Of a stretch of DNA of 27,295 bases, positions 16,373 to 23,255 are shown in pieces. Under the pieces are notes generated by a model, which had not been told where the DNA came from, searched no databases, and saw only the letters and a program-made list of their open reading frames with translations. Position 1 is the first letter of the stretch. Each line of letters starts with the position of its first letter. Position numbers and translations under genes: made by a program. Source of the stretch: a virus. The stretch covers positions 1 through 27,295 of the IMG/VR virus record IMGVR_UViG_3300029319_000391. One strand, 5' to 3'.

Positions 16373-16547
16373 TTTTCTCTCGCTCTACTTCTTCTGTAAG
16401 TAATTCAATAAATGTAGCCCTTTCCGTCCTAGTTAGTGTTTTTACATCACCATACGAAAAGCCTACATGTTTCACAAGTATATAGGCTTCCCGCAACAGG
16501 TCTGAAACTTCTATGGATCCATTTAATTCACTGAGAAAAAATTTTCG
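16356..16547 (-). CDS. 63-codon frame without normal start; probable -1 frameshift extension of the gp26-like gene
   Basis: Between the gp26-like stop and the next gene, the -1 frame is open for 63 codons (from just after a TGA at 16550-16548 to TAA at 16358-16356). Its product looks like real protein: SELNGSIEVSDLLREAYILV, then HVGFSYGDVKTLTRTERATF and IELLTEEVEREKNALNK. Small phage proteins with an SYxD...ER.xFI..L.EE pattern are familiar from tail assembly regions (recollection, not a search). There is no ATG or GTG in frame; one TTG sits at codon 18. The frame meets the gp26-like gene at two slippery heptamers, so a -1 slip would give a 306-residue fusion. Alternatives: an ATG at 16522 (ATG GAT CCA TAG) with one base lost, or a rare start codon. 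Confidence 0.6.
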   Translation of the reverse strand, partial: RKFFLSELNGSIEVSDLLREAYILVKHVGFSYGDVKTLTRTERATFIELLTEEVEREKNALNK

Positions 16548-17275
16548 TCAATTGGTAGTCCAATTAAATTTGGGGTATTACAAGAATCGCATGTATAATT
16601 GATTTGAGGCTGGACTCCGTACTGGGAGAGTGTCAATTCTGCAACAAGAATATGAATATCCACCACAGGAAGCTTACTAATAACCTTAGAGATTGTTGTT
16701 TGAGTCTCAATCCCATCAATACTGGTAACAAATCGCCATAAGTTTTCTGCGATCTTATCGGGAGCCAGATAAGGCTCATCAGCAACGGTCAGAAAAGAGA
16801 TCGTAGCGTTTTTCTTGATACCTTTTAGGTATACTTCTCGATTATTAAACTGAAAGTCTTTAGGGACTTGAACTGTATTAAGTTTATCAAGCTCTAAACT
16901 TAAAGTATTTTGATAAGAGCAGTGACTACATACTGCCCCAACTTTATATTCATTACCATACGAAAGCTCTCTAATTTTTAGTAGTAGGTAAAGTTTATCA
17001 ATCATTAGTAGCTTATCAATATCTACATTTAGAACGCATCGACCAATTAGGTGGTTTGCAGGGTTAAACATTGGGCTTCTCGCCCCTGTGCTTAAAGATT
17101 TCTCATCTTCGAAGGTCATGGGTCTAACACGAACTGTTCCTTCCTTTCCAAAGTAAGGAATACCTCTTGAAGGGACAGATACATCCACTTCGGTTTCTGC
17201 GGGAAGATTCTCTAGTATTCTAGATAACTCTTCTTCTTCTGATAGCACTTTTGTCTCTGGAATTTCTGTATTCAT
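16523..17275 (-). CDS. 26: Baseplate hub assembly protein, gp26-like (T4_baseplate family)
   Basis: A 250-residue protein with the pattern of the T4 gp26 family: VDVSVPSRGIPYFGKEG at 30-46, VRVRPMTFEDEKSLSTGARS at 48-67, then DIDKLLMIDKLYLLLKIREL and SYGNEY. Two CxxC knuckles (Cys116/Cys119 in CSHC and Cys229/Cys232 in CDSC) form a likely zinc ribbon. gp26 (208 residues in T4) acts in assembly of the baseplate hub. The ATG at 17275 has AGAGG with 6-base spacing, and the gene is divergent from uvsW across 28 bases. The last codons contain slippery heptamers leading into an open -1 frame. It is far from the hub genes at 5-9 kb here, whereas in T4 they are neighbours. Confidence 0.83.
   Translation of the reverse strand: MNTEIPETKVLSEEEELSRILENLPAETEVDVSVPSRGIPYFGKEGTVRVRPMTFEDEKSLSTGARSPMFNPANHLIGRCVLNVDIDKLLMIDKLYLLLKIRELSYGNEYKVGAVCSHCSYQNTLSLELDKLNTVQVPKDFQFNNREVYLKGIKKNATISFLTVADEPYLAPDKIAENLWRFVTSIDGIETQTTISKVISKLPVVDIHILVAELTLSQYGVQPQINYTCDSCNTPNLIGLPIDENFFSVN
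16535..16544 (-). promoter_or_regulatory. Candidate -1 frameshift slippery site (two overlapping heptamers)
   Basis: Read in the zero frame of the gp26-like gene, the minus strand shows A AAT TTT (16544-16538) and, overlapping it, T TTT TTC (16541-16535). Both fit the X XXY YYZ rule for -1 slippage, and both lead to the same fusion. The zero-frame stop TAA follows 9 bases later, at 16525-16523. I could not find a convincing downstream pseudoknot by eye. Function is inferred; the heptamers themselves are directly visible. Confidence 0.5.
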
Positions 17276-17303
17276 AAAAAGCCTCTAATCTATAATAGTA
17301 CAG
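17276..17303. promoter_or_regulatory. Divergent spacer between gp26-like gene and uvsW, candidate -10
   Basis: This 28-base spacer contains a perfect TATAAT on the plus strand (17291-17296), 7 bases before the uvsW ATG; no good -35 hexamer is visible and the transcript would be leaderless or nearly so. On the minus strand the same bases read CTATTATAG, and AGAGG (17286-17282) serves the gp26-like start. A shared promoter region is likely; the exact elements are not certain. Confidence 0.28.
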
Positions 17304-18674
17304 ATGAAAATATATGTAAAAAATTTAAAGTCGCGTCTAGAGACGGATAATCCTGATTTGCTACGCGCTTTGTATGAACTGTATTCATTTAAAGTTCCAG
17401 GCGCAGAGTACTCTGGCGCATACAAAAGAAGACAGTGGGATGGTAAAACTCATTTCTTTAACAAAAATGGGACTTTTGCAACAGGTTTATTACCAAGATT
17501 ACTAGCTGATCTAGAAAAGGTCGAATGTACCCCAGAGATTGAGTATGAAGATTTAGGTAACCATGAACAAAATAACATTGTATCAATTGAGGGTTTCAAA
17601 TACTATAACTACCAAGAAAAACTTATAAGTCAGGGCTTGAGGGAGATGAGGGGTATTATTAAGTCACCCACAGGGTCAGGAAAAACTTTAATCATGGCTG
17701 GACTAGTAAAAGCTCTTAGCGGAAAAAAGATGGTCATTCTTTTCAACGCAAAGCAATTACTAACTCAAACATATCATTTTCTTACTGATACTTGCAAACT
17801 AGACAATATAGGACTTTGTTTTGGCGAAGGCTATATTTACGGAGATGTCATGCTTTGCACTATTCAAAGTATTGAAAAAATACTAGATACGCATCTAGAA
17901 GAAGCTGAAGTCTTAATGGTGGATGAGTGTCATGAATTTGCCAATGGAAAAACAACCTTAGCAGCCCTTAAAAGCTTCCCTAAAGCCACATACAGACTTG
18001 GTTTCACAGCAACACCGCCTAATGATAAGATACCAAGGTATAATCTAGAGGGAGCATTAGGGCGCGTCATAGAGGATGTAAATACATCTGATCTAGTAGA
18101 ATCTGGTAAACTAACAAAACCTATTATTCAAATAATCGAAAGGCCTTACGACGCAAAAAATTTAGATGAAGCCATGTCGTATTCTGAAATATATGAGGAG
18201 TTTATCGTAAATAACGAAAGTAGAAATAATATAATCAAGGAGATTGTAAATGATATCAGAAAAAAACACAGAAAAGCTCGTATACTTGTACTTACCAAGT
18301 CACTCGATCACGGAAGAACCCTGGAAAACTTACTTGGAGGCAGTTGTGAGTTCCTCCAAGGGTGTGATTCAATCGGAGAAAGGTATGAAGCTATTTCTCG
18401 ATTTAGAGGATGTGGAGGATCTAGCGTCCTCATTGGTACTAAAATCCTCCAAACAGGGGTTAATATTGAAGAAATAACGCACTTCATCAATGCTAGAGGA
18501 ATGAAATCTGAAATTGCTACACTGCAAGCTTTAGGAAGAGCATTAAGAAAGCATGAAACAAAAGAAAAAGTCTACGTTTATGATTTTTTTGATCAGGAAA
18601 AATATTTAGTAGACCATTCAAAGGAAAGAAAAAAACATTACAAAGCCGAGGGGCATGAGGTAAAAACGATATGA
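17304..18674 (+). CDS. uvsW: UvsW-like DNA/RNA helicase
   Basis: A 456-residue superfamily 2 helicase like T4 UvsW (503 residues), which unwinds R-loops and remodels forks and branched DNA, moving replication from origin- to recombination-dependent mode. The N-terminal small domain (1-70) carries KRRQWDGKTHFFNKNGTFAT. Motif I is SPTGSGKT at 121-128, motif II DECH at 207-210, motif III GFTATPP at 233-239. The C-terminal RecA-like domain has TKSLDHG, ILQTGVNIEE and motif VI QALGRALRKHE. All catalytic motifs are intact. The stop overlaps the next start as ATGA. A clear family member. Confidence 0.93.
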   Translation: MKIYVKNLKSRLETDNPDLLRALYELYSFKVPGAEYSGAYKRRQWDGKTHFFNKNGTFATGLLPRLLADLEKVECTPEIEYEDLGNHEQNNIVSIEGFKYYNYQEKLISQGLREMRGIIKSPTGSGKTLIMAGLVKALSGKKMVILFNAKQLLTQTYHFLTDTCKLDNIGLCFGEGYIYGDVMLCTIQSIEKILDTHLEEAEVLMVDECHEFANGKTTLAALKSFPKATYRLGFTATPPNDKIPRYNLEGALGRVIEDVNTSDLVESGKLTKPIIQIIERPYDAKNLDEAMSYSEIYEEFIVNNESRNNIIKEIVNDIRKKHRKARILVLTKSLDHGRTLENLLGGSCEFLQGCDSIGERYEAISRFRGCGGSSVLIGTKILQTGVNIEEITHFINARGMKSEIATLQALGRALRKHETKEKVYVYDFFDQEKYLVDHSKERKKHYKAEGHEVKTI

Positions 18675-18898
18675 AAAGTTCAGATGAAATAAAGAAAAGA
18701 TTATTATGCTTAAATGAGATTGATGAGCAGAGAGTTAAACAACTATCGAGTAGATTAACAACATATAAACAAAAAACTCCAATATCCAAAGAAGGTCTTA
18801 AAAATTTACAAAGCTTGCAAACAGAACTTCAGATATTTATTGGACAGTATACGGATAGATTATTGCATATAATGCAACAAAATCACATGGTAGATTAG
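18671..18898 (+). CDS. Small helical protein coupled to uvsW
   Basis: A 75-residue, charged and helical protein with no recognised domain (DEIKKRLLCLNEIDEQRVKQ, LKNLQSLQTELQIFIGQYTD). Its ATG overlaps the uvsW stop as ATGA, so it is translated with the helicase and may act with it. T4 also has a small gene, uvsW.1, directly after uvsW and of about the same length; the parallel is by place and size, and I cannot claim sequence similarity. The stop overlaps the convergent gene's stop (TTAG at 18895-18898). Confidence 0.7.
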   Translation: MKSSDEIKKRLLCLNEIDEQRVKQLSSRLTTYKQKTPISKEGLKNLQSLQTELQIFIGQYTDRLLHIMQQNHMVD

Positions 18899-19134
18899 TT
18901 GTCTATTTTTGGGATTACAATCTCAGGGTTTTCTAACTTTAGTTTTAAACCCCAATTCTCCATGTCTCGCTTCGTCCACTGCTCTTCTAAGCTTGCTTCT
19001 AGTAGCTCTAGCTTATTATGAATCAGACTTAATTGATTGCTGATCCAAACCACACCTCCACAGAGGGCAATTACCATGCCCAGTGGCATTAAAGTCTCTT
19101 TTGAGATTGTCATTCTTTTCTCTTGTGTGGTCAT
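18895..19134 (-). CDS. Small membrane-anchored coiled-coil protein (holin/spanin-like by shape)
   Basis: A 79-residue protein with one membrane segment (about 14-32, LMPLGMVIALCGGVVWISNQ), followed by a short heptad-like helix (about 34-52, LSLIHNKLELLEASLEEQW) and WTKRDMENWGLKLKLENPEI. Such single-span proteins next to fibre genes occur in many phages and are sometimes lysis-related. Its N-terminus has Lys/Arg before the span, so the C-terminus would face the periplasm, as in an inner-membrane spanin. No lysis enzyme gene is seen nearby, so the role stays open. The start overlaps the fibre gene stop as TAATG. Confidence 0.7.
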   Translation of the reverse strand: MTTQEKRMTISKETLMPLGMVIALCGGVVWISNQLSLIHNKLELLEASLEEQWTKRDMENWGLKLKLENPEIVIPKIDN

Positions 19135-20138
19135 TATGCTAACCTTTTAATAGTCATTGTAGATCCTGTTATAGCTTTTACACTATTGGACGATGTAGCA
19201 TCGTAAGTTATGTTAGCATTTTGCCCATCCGTCATGGTAAATACTGCTCGAATTGTATGTTCTAAAGGATCTACCGTTGAGTGAACTCTGGGCTGTCCCG
19301 CTAAGACATCTGCGCCATTTTTCTGAATAGTCAGGTCTACTAGAGTAGACCCCCCTTCAAGGATAACCACTCCCATAACTTCATAAGTCCCTGCATTTGC
19401 AGCAACGAAATATTTATTAGTATCATCCCAAGTAATGCCATCAGTAACAATAGTGGTTGGGGTGTTAGAGTATCCTAGTTTTTTTTCATCAGTAGAAGCA
19501 GCATCATCAGAATCTAGCTGCATATAACCAAACGGAGCGGGGTAAGGCATTCCATTGAAACTTAGAGCAGAAACAGCGGTAGCGGAGACACTAGTAGCCC
19601 CATCAACCGCCCCTGTAATTGTTAGACCAGCATTAGTAGTTTCCAACTTTAAGCTGTTATTGTAATATAACTCTACTTCACCATCTCCTCCCGACTCATT
19701 TAGTCTCATAAACTTTTCGCCTGTATTAGACAAAAAGTGAATATCATCTTCTGATTGTATAGTAATGGTTCCTTCATCAGACTTAATTAAATTTTCATAA
19801 GTGGCACCGTTTTCACGCTTCATAGAAAACTTTTGTCCATCTGCTCCCATACAGTTAAAGGCACCCGCATCAGGAGTAAAAAAGTTAACCGAAGACACTA
19901 CCACTGAAGATACAGTAGTAGCAGAAACATTTGTAGAGGATACAGTGGTAGCAGAGACATTCACCGAGTCTACAATAGTAGCAGAGACATTTGTAGATGA
20001 TACAGGCCCTAGATTGCTTAATGAGGATACACCTGTCCCTCCGTTCCTAATAGAGACTGTATCTGTGTCAGTAAACTCCGCTACAGACGAAGGCGTCGCT
20101 CCGCTAAACTCAAACTTTAATGGTGTTTTGTCTGCCAC
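19134..20138 (-). CDS. Fibre-like virion protein with repeat shaft and beta-rich head
   Basis: A 334-residue protein. Residues about 45-90 hold a ten-residue repeat (STNVSATTVS, SVNVSATIVD and variants) that looks like a short trimeric shaft. The middle has a phage-fibre-type stretch (GDGEVELYYNNSLKLETTNA) and the last 130 residues resemble a C1q/TNF-like jelly roll (YEVMGVVILEG, LTIQKNGADV, RAVFTMTDGQNANITY). A tail or head fibre is probable. The start is GTG at 20138, chosen because AAGGAG precedes it with 8-base spacing; the nearby ATG is out of frame. It is followed by the small membrane protein gene with TAATG overlap. Confidence 0.7.
   Translation of the reverse strand: MADKTPLKFEFSGATPSSVAEFTDTDTVSIRNGGTGVSSLSNLGPVSSTNVSATIVDSVNVSATTVSSTNVSATTVSSVVVSSVNFFTPDAGAFNCMGADGQKFSMKRENGATYENLIKSDEGTITIQSEDDIHFLSNTGEKFMRLNESGGDGEVELYYNNSLKLETTNAGLTITGAVDGATSVSATAVSALSFNGMPYPAPFGYMQLDSDDAASTDEKKLGYSNTPTTIVTDGITWDDTNKYFVAANAGTYEVMGVVILEGGSTLVDLTIQKNGADVLAGQPRVHSTVDPLEHTIRAVFTMTDGQNANITYDATSSNSVKAITGSTMTIKRLA
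19909..20008. repeat. 30-bp tandem repeats, three and one third units
   Basis: Units start at 19909, 19939 and 19969, with a partial unit to about 20008. A typical unit begins GATACAGTAGTAGCAGAAAC on the plus strand. A degenerate earlier piece lies at 19891-19908. The period of ten codons keeps the fibre gene in frame, so copy number can change without breaking the protein. Confidence 0.8.
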
Positions 20139-20150
20139 GATAACATCTCC

Positions 20151-20624
20151 TTAATGCCTGTCTCTCCCGCCTTTTAATGGAAGAGCATCCCCCGCAGCAA
20201 CGCCTCCAGCGCCTGTAAAGTCTATATTTGTAAAGTTGTTCATCAACTTTGCATTAACGAAAGCTCCCATGGCACTACTATTAATTTTAGACACTATTGC
20301 CCCTGTTTCCAATGCGGTATAACCACCGCTTCCTCCAGCCGTGCTTAGTGTGCCGTCTAATTTATCATTATCATCCTCATAAAGAGTTATGATGTAGCGA
20401 ACTCCCGCTTGAAGATAACAACCAAATTTTAAGAAATTACCCCTTCTACCGCGATAACCCCCAAACCTATTAGCAAAAACTCTAAAAGCAGGAACCTTAA
20501 CATTATTTATAGTAATAAAAGCCTCTATGCTTCGACCAGAGTTTTGATTTCCTAGCTTTGCTGCATCAGGATTAACTGCCTTTGATGCTAAGGGCGCAAT
20601 TCGACTGAAATTTACTAAACTCAT
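20151..20624 (-). CDS. Unrecognised virion-type protein
   Basis: A 157-residue protein of no family known to me. The centre is basic and aromatic (FRVFANRFGGYRGRRGNFLK), flanked by strands (AGVRYIITLYEDD) and glycine-rich turns; the C-terminus is GGRDRH. Its place in the run from scaffold-like protein to fibre suggests a virion component. The ATG at 20624 overlaps the upstream stop as ATGA, so translation is coupled. Confidence 0.68.
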   Translation of the reverse strand: MSLVNFSRIAPLASKAVNPDAAKLGNQNSGRSIEAFITINNVKVPAFRVFANRFGGYRGRRGNFLKFGCYLQAGVRYIITLYEDDNDKLDGTLSTAGGSGGYTALETGAIVSKINSSAMGAFVNAKLMNNFTNIDFTGAGGVAAGDALPLKGGRDRH

Positions 20625-21406
20625 TTAACATCAGGTAACTGTTGATCCCTAAGAGCAGAAGCCCTCTTAATGACACCATAGTTAATAGCATATAAATTTG
20701 ATGTTCCTGGTTGTGAGTTTTCAATAATAATCTCAGTTGCTGGCAAACCAGGAGGTAAAGTTAAAACTGCTGTTCCACCCGCTGCTGCAACAACGCCTAC
20801 CATCGCAGAGGCGGTAGGACTTATCCTGGTAATCGCTGAAGCACATGTAGCAGAAGTTGTAGTATCAAATGCGGAAGCAACATACTCATTTCCTGATGCA
20901 CCTCTACTAGGAATAACTCTGAAGAATCCATCAGTTCCACTTAAATCAGTTACCGAAACATAAGGAGCAGCGGCAAAACCACTTTCCATAGTCGCTTCAA
21001 TGGTAGCAGAGGTGCCAGTGGGAAGAACGCTAATTAGATTGGCACTATTCAAAGCACCACCATCATTATCGCAAATGACTAGCCCAGAACCAGCTAACCC
21101 TTGGTATACTCCAGCATTAGTAATCTCAATTTTTGATTCTAATTCCGAAGAATTTTTTCTAGTGGTGATAATGTTAAAGGTAGCAGAGGTTTCACCAACA
21201 CCCGCCCCAACAACACCACCTGAGGCAGTAAATGATGAAGTGCCTAAGGCAAATCCAGATGTATTCGACATTGACAGAGATTTAAGGCTGATAGCGGTAT
21301 TAAGTAATGGGATAGCAGACGCATTAAATGATCCATCACCTACCTGAACATTAGCAACCTCAACTAACTTACATACTGGAATGATTGTTTCTCTTAAATC
21401 TGCCAT
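20621..21406 (-). CDS. Unrecognised beta-rich virion-type protein
   Basis: A 261-residue protein rich in Ala, Ser, Thr and Gly with few charged residues, typical of phage decoration, neck or fibre-base proteins. Strand-like segments include SATFNIITTRKNSSELESKI and AVLTLPPGLPATEIIIENSQ; the last fifteen residues are basic then acidic (KRASALRDQQLPDVK). I see no known domain. The start overlaps the scaffold-like gene's stop as TAATG. Confidence 0.68.
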   Translation of the reverse strand: MADLRETIIPVCKLVEVANVQVGDGSFNASAIPLLNTAISLKSLSMSNTSGFALGTSSFTASGGVVGAGVGETSATFNIITTRKNSSELESKIEITNAGVYQGLAGSGLVICDNDGGALNSANLISVLPTGTSATIEATMESGFAAAPYVSVTDLSGTDGFFRVIPSRGASGNEYVASAFDTTTSATCASAITRISPTASAMVGVVAAAGGTAVLTLPPGLPATEIIIENSQPGTSNLYAINYGVIKRASALRDQQLPDVK

Positions 21407-23199
21407 TACTCAGTCTCCTCTTCCTCAGTGGCCTCGGTTTCTTCATCTTCTAACTCTTCTTCAGGCTCTTGCTCATCAAGCTCTTCAAAGTTAATTGAGT
21501 TTAGGATGTCTTCAAAACTCTTAAAATCAGACATTATCTCATCAGAAGTAGGAGTCTTGTCCTTAGTCTCACCTGCATCTTTTTCTTCTAAATCCTCTGG
21601 CGCTTCTTGAACTTCTGGCTCTTCATCAACTCTAGGCTCATCCTCAACTTGAGTTTCATCATTTTGTGCCATTGCTTTTCCAATCTTCTTACGACGATTT
21701 GCTAAGTATTCATCCGTTTCGTCTTCATCACCATCGTTATCAATGTCACCGTCTTCTTGACCCACGGGATCTAATTTTTTGTCTGAGTTCTTTGAAGACT
21801 TCTTGTTTTTATCTTCTTCCTTACTTCTTCGTTCTTCTTCTTCCTCAGCCTCTTTAGTTCCGCCCTTGATCCCCATTTCAGGATAACCCTTTTCTTTATT
21901 TTCTATAATAAGATTAACAAGCTCATCAATAGACTCAAGTGAAGAGAAGGTTTCTTTGATTGATATATCCTCAACTAATGTATTTTCTAAGATATCGTTA
22001 TACTCTGCTTTTTCAAAAAGAAGTTCAATAAAGTGATTAATATCAATTGATTCAACGCCATTCTTTGTTCTAAGCATTTGTGCATTTTCAGAAAGAACTT
22101 CTTTCTGGACTGAGCCTTTGGGACTTAACTTTGCAAGTGCCTCAAAAATAAGAACTTGTGTGTTAAGCAAGCTCTTAAAAGTTGGGATATCCTTTAGATT
22201 TTGAACGCTAATACCGTACTTCTCATTGAGCATGGAAATAAACACCTTTTTGATTGGTTTTTTGCTCTCAAATAAGTAACTGCTAAATGCCTTGAGGTCT
22301 TTGATGCTGACCTTTACGGACTCATTTAGCTCTAAATTATTGGTAATTGTATCGTAAATTTGTCTCTTAGTGGCTAAAGCAAAATAAGGAACCTCACAAA
22401 TGGCTTCAACTAAAGATTTTGCAATGACCTCCTCGTCTCTTTCATAAACAAGAGAAGCGAGCTTGGAGATTTTTTCGTTGTTAAGCCAAACAAGATTGAA
22501 GTTGTTCTTAGACTCGACCAACTCTTTTCTAATAAGCTCTTGCTTACAAACCATTTCATAAATGGTGTGATTAATCTCCTCTGGAATCTGATAGGTGCCT
22601 TCGTTAAGATCATCATAACTTAATTTAGGCAAGTTAAATGCATGAGATACCGCAGAGGACAGCCTGACCATATTTTTAATTTCAGGAATGTTTACTAGGT
22701 TTTTATTTTCTCTAAGGAATTCAACTAGAGCGGGAGCAATCTCTAATAATTTCTGAAACTCGTCAGACTCTAAGATCCTATTGCTGCCATTGAATTTTTG
22801 AGATTTTTCATAAAGCTTCTTTTTAACAGAAGAAAACTTAACTCTATTTTCCCATAGTTGAAGAACTTTGTTAAAACTAGTATCAGCCTCAACAAAGTCC
22901 TCTTCAAAGATATTTTGAATAAAGTTTGAAATTTTATAGTTGACAAAATCATCAAACTGATCGCTGTCTTCAAAAAGATCATCGCTTTCAACTTGAATGT
23001 TCTCAAGTAAAACCCCATTATCAAAATTATAAGAAGCGGCAATAATGTTGCCGCTTTCGGTAATAAATGTTACTTTTCTCTCTGTATCGTCAATAGAGAA
23101 AACCTCTACATTCTCTCGTAGTGAACGACCCAAATAATCAGATAATTTAATTATATTGGTTACTTTTTTATCTCTATTCTCAAAAATATGATCAAACAT
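21406..23199 (-). CDS. Large acidic protein, probably prohead scaffold or core
   Basis: A 597-residue protein encoded directly after the portal. Residues about 1-430 are Leu/Glu/Lys/Asn-rich and helical; the last 165 or so are extremely acidic with runs of Glu. Within this tail PVGQEDGDIDNDGDEDETDE and YLANRRKKIGKAM form a motif I associate with marine T4-like phage proteins; DxDxDG in it resembles one EF-hand-type calcium loop. In T4 the genes after portal 20 code for prohead core proteins 67 and 68, protease 21 and scaffold 22, so a core role is inferred. No protease motif is seen. AGGAG precedes the ATG at 23199. Confidence 0.62.
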   Translation of the reverse strand: MFDHIFENRDKKVTNIIKLSDYLGRSLRENVEVFSIDDTERKVTFITESGNIIAASYNFDNGVLLENIQVESDDLFEDSDQFDDFVNYKISNFIQNIFEEDFVEADTSFNKVLQLWENRVKFSSVKKKLYEKSQKFNGSNRILESDEFQKLLEIAPALVEFLRENKNLVNIPEIKNMVRLSSAVSHAFNLPKLSYDDLNEGTYQIPEEINHTIYEMVCKQELIRKELVESKNNFNLVWLNNEKISKLASLVYERDEEVIAKSLVEAICEVPYFALATKRQIYDTITNNLELNESVKVSIKDLKAFSSYLFESKKPIKKVFISMLNEKYGISVQNLKDIPTFKSLLNTQVLIFEALAKLSPKGSVQKEVLSENAQMLRTKNGVESIDINHFIELLFEKAEYNDILENTLVEDISIKETFSSLESIDELVNLIIENKEKGYPEMGIKGGTKEAEEEEERRSKEEDKNKKSSKNSDKKLDPVGQEDGDIDNDGDEDETDEYLANRRKKIGKAMAQNDETQVEDEPRVDEEPEVQEAPEDLEEKDAGETKDKTPTSDEIMSDFKSFEDILNSINFEELDEQEPEEELEDEETEATEEEETE

Positions 23200-23210
23200 G
23201 CTTTTTAGCT

Positions 23211-23233
23211 CTCCTAGGTGCTAAATTTATATA
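23211..23233 (-). promoter_or_regulatory. Candidate late promoter and ribosome binding site of the scaffold-like gene
   Basis: In the 56-base gap after the portal gene, the minus strand reads TATATAAATTTAG (23233-23221). TATAAATT (23231-23224) matches the T4 late promoter TATAAATA at seven of eight bases and lies 24 bases before the ATG. AGGAG (23215-23211) would be inside the transcript. It is the best-placed late-promoter candidate in the window, but no gp55-type sigma factor is encoded here. Confidence 0.38.
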
Positions 23234-23255
23234 TACTAACAACTTACTTAAAATT

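Noticed and set aside
18891-18915. Hairpin TAGA/TCTA followed by a T-run at the convergent uvsW-partner end
   Set aside because: The stem has only four base pairs with one G-C, too weak to call a terminator.
19801-20154. 117-codon plus-strand frame across the 30-bp repeats
   Set aside because: It arises from the periodic Ser/Thr codons of the fibre gene on the other strand and gives a repetitive translation without a plausible start.
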